Shown: positions 58,330 to 64,000 of the stretch, piece by piece
Layout: every line of letters starts with the position of its first letter
How positions within the stretch are numbered: the first letter of the stretch is position 1
Assembly: GCA_033439265.1 (NCBI GenBank)
Contig: JAVTVX010000020.1
Location: 11,798,001 to 11,862,000, forward strand
Reading direction: 5' to 3'
DNA: 64,000 nucleotides
From: Dillenia suffruticosa
Taxonomy: Eukaryota; Streptophyta; Magnoliopsida; Dilleniales; Dilleniaceae
The notes under the pieces: generated by a model
Told to the model about the DNA's origin: nothing
Databases searched by the model: none
What the model saw: only the letters and a program-made list of their open reading frames with translations
Position numbers and translations under genes: made by a program

Positions 58330-59960
58330 GATCGATCATTTGAGAAATAAATATAAAAATAATTAAAAAAGAAAAATAAATAAGTATAAATACATATAAA
58401 GATAGATGAATAAAAACAAAACAGAAAAATAGATATATAAATAAAAAAATAAATAAATAAATAAATATATATATATATATATATCTAAAATATGATAGCT
58501 TAATTTGTGTGGATTTTTCTATATCACTTATTCCTATCTAATATCATCTTCTTGTTTAAATTTTTAACTATCATATTTTTACGAATAATTTACATTCAAG
58601 TTTTTAGTAATATATCCCTACGTTTTATTATATCTCATATGTTTAAGTTCTCGATTCTCCTAATTGGTACGTTCGTGGGTCTTCTTTGTATATGCCCAAA
58701 TCACCTCAGATGACACTCTCACATGTTATCCACAATTGAACTAACTCTCAATTTATTACAAATCTCTTCTTTTCTAATTCTATTTTTTTTAGTTTTGCCA
58801 CACATTTATCTAAATATTCTCATTTTTGTTATGACAATTTTTTGTTTTTATTATTGTTTAATAGTCAAATACTAAATACCATACAATAGTACAACTCAAA
58901 CTACGATTCTATATAACTTTCCCTTTAAATGCATTGGTATCATGCGATTATAAAAAATTCTGGATATCTTTCTCCATTTCATTTAATCCGCTTGAATTTT
59001 ATGATTCACATCTCCATCCATATTGTATCATTTTGAATGATAGAATCTAGATATCTAAATCATTCACTTTTCGATACATTTTGTTCATCTAATCTAATCG
59101 TTTTTTTATCATTCTGATTACTGTTGCTAAATTTATATCTCATATACTCAGTTTTTTATCTATTCAGTCTAAACGCTCTAAATTCCAGTGTGACTATTCA
59201 CAACTCTAATTTAGCACAATATCCTCCCTAATTTCATCAACTAACACTATATTATCTACAAAAAACATATATTACAGTATTTTATTTTGAATATTGTTTG
59301 TAATTTCGTCTATTACTATTGCAAAGAAAATAGGGTTTAATGCCGATCTTTGATGAGTCTAATGTTAATGGGGAAGTTATCGCTCAAACCCCCGTAAATT
59401 CTTACATTGGTTACAGCTCCTTCATACATATCTTTGATAAAATTAATATATTTCAAGAAGATTTCTTTTTTTATCAGCGTCCATCATAATACGCCTCTAG
59501 TAATCCTATCAAATGTTTTTTTCTAAATCAATGAATACCATATGTAGATATCTCTTATGTACTATATATGTTTCCATCAAATGTCTTAACAAGTAGATTG
59601 TTTTCATGGTGGATCTCTTATACATAAATCCAAATTAATTTTGAGATACATTTATTTTTGATCTCAATCTATACTATATCACTTTTTCCTATAGTTTCAT
59701 GATATGAGTCATAAGTTTAATTCATCTATAGTTGAAGCAATTTTATATATCTCATTCATTCTTATATACCGGTATAATTATACTTTTTCTCCATATTTGA
59801 AACATTCTCTTGATTTGTCAAATTTTGTTAAAAATATCCGTTAATATTATTATACCAAATTCATCTAAATATTTCTACACTTTTATAAAAATACCATCAA
59901 ATCTTATGATTTTATTATTTTTCATTTTCTTTAAAAATTCCTTCACCTAAACATTGCCAA
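58330..59960 (-). mobile_element. second RTE-type LINE remnant, strongly degraded
   Basis: It is a direct homologue of the element at 6420-8050, alignable along most of its length (for example AATTTGTGTGGATTTTTCTA at 58502 against AATTTGTGCGGATTCTTCTA at 6525). It has the same strand, the same order and an AT-rich simple-repeat 3' end (AAATA and TA units, 58330-58485). More stops than the first copy, and no frame longer than 70 codons, so it is older or less constrained. Confidence 0.85.
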
Positions 59961-61350
59961 ATTTTGTTGCCAAATTTTGCTTATTATACAATTGAAAAAT
60001 CAAGTTTCATGCTTTTCGTTTTTATTTTTTATTTTTGAATTCTATATTCATGCATTTTTTCCAATATAAATATTATTTATTAAAAAAGCCATCAAAAGTC
60101 ATAGTCTTTATGGCTCATTGTTTTTAATTAGTTTATGTGTCCGATCTAATTGCAGCCAAAAAAAAAAATGAACTCCCTACTTCTAGATGCATTTGTTCTT
60201 CCAGATACATTCTTGAAAAAAAAAAAGATTTTAATAGTTTTCTTTGTATGAATGATAACTTGGGGTGATACGAAAGGAGTTTTTGTTCTCACTAATTTTG
60301 CCAAAATTAATTTCTAACACTTTCATCAAATTTCACAATCTTCAGTGTGTCATAATTAAGTGTATTCATTGGAAATCCGTCTCGTACACTACGCTGCTAA
60401 CGCCTATCCAATTTCCATACCAAATCAAGAATTCCAATATCACCAAGGAAAGGCTGGTGAAAAAAAAGACTAGCACTAGATTTCCATCGAGACGTGTCTT
60501 CCGTATGGGAAACCTCAGAAAGAAACTGCGGAATTAGGAGCCAAAGTCCAACATAAACACACCTTGTAATATCCTTCTTGCAAATAATAAGGAAAGAATG
60601 CGACAAACTACAACTGCTCCAAATTTTGTAAGAAGAAAAAAGGGGAGGGCTTGACTACACAGAAATATATGAGAAAATGTGTTTACAGAAATCTAATAGT
60701 TCAAAAAATGAGATGCAAACCTACATTATAGGACTAGTTTGTATTACCATCAGAGTAACTCCACGGCATGAATACCTTCCAATTTGGGAAAGAGTGCAAA
60801 CTGCTCAAAGAACTTTGAGGCCAATTCCTTGCTCATTGTACAGGATGTCTAGTGCCAAAGGCGACCTTGGTTTTGCAAACAATATCAAGCAGAGAGATTA
60901 TGCAGGAAAGAAACAATGTCGCCTGCGTAAGATTTTTCTAGCTCAACATGTACAAAAGAGCTGCTATCCTCTCTGGTGGAACCTCATTTCAACGATGGTG
61001 TTTCAACAAGTCGATGAAGATTTCACCTGCACAATGTGTACTTTTTCTGTCATGATTGTATACAGGGCATATGAACAGGGTTCCTGTGGAAATAAATAAA
61101 ATTTACTTAGAAAAGATCGTGATCAGACTCAGCCTGAGTTTTCTATTCTTGTTATAGATAAATAAAAATCTTCCATTCTTTATAATTGCTGCTGTACCAA
61201 CTGTAGGCAACCAAATCTTGCTTAGTCCCACGACCCAAAGGGGACGAAATTAGGAGATGAAAATAGAAAAATGAAGTAACAGAAGAAAATAAAACCTGAA
61301 TCAAACCTTTCTCATGCAGCCACTATCAAAATTCAAGGATTGAGTTTCGG
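59961..61350. other. no gene recognised; right part may be IRX9H 3' UTR
   Basis: A-runs occur at about 60160 and 60220. The stretch adjoining the IRX9H stop codon (60700-61350) is non-coding on the gene strand and less AT-rich than the transposon region, consistent with 3' UTR or immediate downstream DNA. The 90- and 140-residue + strand frames here match nothing I recognise. Confidence 0.35.
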
Positions 61351-63997
61351 TCAATCAGTGGGGAGAACTACATCTAGGTTCTTCTGAAGTAACCAGCTCC
61401 TAGGATAAACAAGATGGCGAGCTTCCAAATGTAGATGCCAGTTCATTATATTTGAACAACCATATGGTATGCCTTCCATTTGACTTTCATCTTCAACAAC
61501 CTGTTGTATAAACGTTGTCTCCTGAAGACGGTAAATAAAAGTATGCTGTATTAACAAATATGCAAACGTATTTTACCCTTCCTAGATCATGCTTCTAAAA
61601 ATAGTGTAAAAAAGGTCACAATTAAAGGTTAGGCTTGACGATATACTTGGAAGCCTTCCTTCACTGTGTCTAGTTGACGAATTGGATCGGATGTGGGTCG
61701 CCTCCATCTCTTTGGGTCCCACAATATAGTGCTGTTGAATGCAAATCCTGACATATCAATGTGAAACCTTCGAAGTTTCTTGCTTTTCTCATTTGTGTGC
61801 CATCCTATTACTTGACTTCCATTGCATATTGGACCTTCCAGTATTGCCTTATTTTTGCTCTGTTCAAGCATTGCAACAGGCCATGTGCCAAAACGGCTGC
61901 ATGTCAAAATTTAAATTGGCACAATTTTGCAGCAGTGAGATGAAATTGAAAGGACCATATTTTCAATGAGAAACTATTGGAGGCAACAATAAGAACTATT
62001 AAAATAACTCAATGTAATCTAGTAGCCCATTGAACAGTTTGCATATGCTTTACAGAAAGTAAAAAGATAACAAGTTATAACAACCATGTTCTCCAATTAA
62101 GACAGAAATGGTCTTCCTAATTTTGAAAGATGACTTATCACCCCCAATGTCTCTCTTCTTTCTCCATCCACAATGACCACAGTCAAAAAACATGAAAGAA
62201 TACTGGTCCGGATACCCAAGCAGTTAGATCAAATCTTGATATTTCTTTTCTATTGTACATACAAACAAGAAACAACACACTCACATGTGCATAATCAATG
62301 AGCAGAAAACCACTACATGAATGATAAGCCTGCAAGGAGAGAGGCATTTTGACAAGTTCCAATTCAAGAAAAGAAGTCAGAGAAATCTTATGAGAAAAGA
62401 GAGGACGATTTGATTTTGTAAGCTATAAAGCTTAACCAGAATAAAGTAAATTTCCTGTTGCCACGTCTATGTATCTTTGCTTTAGCCTCCTTTAGGGAGA
62501 GACAAATGTGAGACCATCAAGTAAATCAGGAGTCTACCTATCATTTCTAATAAAAGCTTTGGAGAGTAGAAGCACTCCTTGAAGCCTAAGGATGCACTCA
62601 GTATTTTACCAAGTAATCTATATGAACAGATAAAGAAGATCCTCAAGTCCATGCATCAGTTATCAGCTAAAATCGAAATGCAGGATACACAACCCCAGTC
62701 TGATCATGCTGAAATAGTTACAACAATGATAACTTGGGTCCAATGATTAGCTTCTTAAGGCTTCGGATAGAGTAAACCATGCAAGTGCCCAAAAAGGAAG
62801 AAAAAAAGATAATAACAAAAGGAGGTCAATGTCCCAAATTTTAGTAGTTCCCACGAATGCATCAGCCAAATTCAAGAAACCCCTATAGGTGTGCCAACAC
62901 CCAGCCCTATACCACAGGAATTTGAAGCACCATTCGCTGCTTTGAGGGTAAAAACTGCATATAGATTTGAAAAACCGGGAAAAGCAATAAGTTCACATGA
63001 TTCCTGTTTAATTTCTACATGAGGACTCCACAAAACTCATGTGACACCCTAGAATAGTAGCATCTTTGTGGTGGCCTATTCTATGCTATCGCAGCCCCAA
63101 ACTTCCCAATCATCAAATGAACATAATTCTCATTCGATCATACCAAACAAACGCAAAAACCTCATGTACTAATACACAAGCAACAGTAATCTGAAAGCAA
63201 GCGCAAATTTTTTACCTGATTTTTCTTATGTTCTCAAACAAGTTGAGAGAATACATATTATCATCATCTGCAAAGTAAACAATGCCATCAAGCTTATGGC
63301 GTTCAATGTGTTCGAGCGCCGTATTCCTCTGATGAACTCCCCTGTCTTTAATATTCGTCAAGTTCTTGTTACACACGAGATGCCTATACATCAGACCCGT
63401 CTTCCTCAAAGTCGCTGCCGTCTCCATTGAAGCTGCATTCATTTCCACCACAATCCACAGAAGTGGCGGAGGCACGAGCCGAAGCAATTGTCCTAACCGA
63501 TTCAAATAATACGCCTGAAGAGCGCGATTATAGGTAGGCGTCACCACAATCACCTGTTTCCGAGCAATAAAATCAAATCTCTCGTTCAATTGGACGGATT
63601 TGACCTCAAAATCATCGCTACGAGACACAGGAACACCGATTTCTTTCATCAAATCCACAGCTGGTGGCTTGATTTCGAAGGAGAAATCGTGACTGTCGAT
63701 GTCGTCTTCGACATGGCTGAAGGGAGTCATGCCCAAGAAGAATCCAACAACGAAGAACATGAAGCACCTATACACTGATCTCCGCCAACTGTTGTACTGA
63801 CCTTTCCGCGAATGCCTTTGCATAAAGACGCCGGCGATGAATCTGCGAACTTCGACCGACAAAGCGAGCAACGGAGAAGAATCCTTGGCGCCGGAGAGGG
63901 CTTTATGTGATGACGATTGATCTGAGAACGTCATCGTCCCGTTATGGTATTGTCGATCGTGATACGCTGGTGATAGTGTTCTTCGAATCGACGCCAT
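61351..63997 (-). CDS. IRX9H: probable beta-1,4-xylosyltransferase IRX9H (GT43)
   Basis: Three exons on the - strand: 63216-63997 (ATG at 63997), 61647-61896 and 61351-61521 (TGA), with GT-AG introns. The exon 1/2 junction splits a Ser codon; the second intron is phase 0. The product is 400 residues, about the usual family length. The N-terminus [10 protein letters not shown] is typical of IRX9H. A single signal-anchor membrane segment lies at about residues 76-92 ([15 protein letters not shown]), giving a type II Golgi protein. The GT43 domain runs from about residue 148 ([20 protein letters not shown]), with the acidic motif FADDDN at 242-247, [40 protein letters not shown] and the C-terminal [17 protein letters not shown]. 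The family acts with IRX14/IRX10-type proteins in xylan backbone elongation. Nothing suggests inactivation. The promoter lies beyond the window edge. Confidence 0.95.
61897..63215 (-). other. first intron of IRX9H
   Basis: Donor GTAAAA after ...AAAATCAG and acceptor ...GACATGCAG before CCGTTTTGGC, read on the - strand. The 1.3-kb intron contains no recognisable transposon or RNA gene, in contrast to the introns of the symplekin-like gene. Confidence 0.85.
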
Positions 63998-64000
63998 TAG

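Noticed and set aside
60677-61099. 140-residue + strand frame downstream of IRX9H
   Set aside because: No family resemblance and no plant gene signals. It overlaps the likely IRX9H 3' UTR on the opposite strand.
63590-63778. 62-residue + strand frame within IRX9H exon 1
   Set aside because: Antisense shadow of a well-supported GT43 exon.

Overview
This is nuclear DNA of a flowering plant, almost certainly a eudicot. It is AT-rich, and its two host genes have plant-type introns and encode plant proteins. The rest is mostly decayed plant transposable elements: Copia, chromovirus and Athila/Tat-like Gypsy, L1-type and RTE-type LINEs, a SINE, hAT, Stowaway and a Mutator-like element. No rRNA or tRNA gene, organellar insert or CRISPR array is visible.

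Host genes. On the + strand, eight exons between 13789 and 21609 encode the last 224 residues of a symplekin/Pta1-like mRNA 3'-end-processing scaffold. The upstream exons are not recognisable in the 13.8 kb to the left. On the - strand, three exons between 61351 and 63997 encode a complete 400-residue GT43 glycosyltransferase of the IRX9H type (xylan backbone synthesis). The genes lie tail to tail, about 40 kb apart.

Layout. 1-13788: T-rich non-coding DNA holding a short non-autonomous LTR element (2530-4281, with target duplication), a tandem duplication, an RTE LINE remnant and two Copia fragments in opposite orientation. 13789-22140: symplekin-like exons and 3' UTR, with a Stowaway MITE in one intron. 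23.6-24.1 kb: an Athila-like protease scrap. 24.2-30.6 kb: an L1-type LINE whose first 1.75 kb is inverted (twin priming) and which carries a second LINE tail. 30.6-34.6 kb: tandem repeats, two tiny poly(A)-tailed insertions, a SINE, a Gypsy LTR remnant and a Mutator-like element with long inverted repeats. 34.9-46.3 kb: a - strand Copia element split by a 4.2 kb hAT transposon. 46.6-56.3 kb: an Athila-like LTR and gag remnant followed by a complete-length chromovirus (50817-56250). 57.0-60.0 kb: a probable solo LTR and a second RTE LINE. 60-64 kb: IRX9H.

No autonomous element looks intact, since every polyprotein carries stops or frameshifts. The interest lies in insertion mechanics (a precise 5' inversion and several target-site duplications), in the GC-AG intron, and in the gene pair being pulled apart by transposons.
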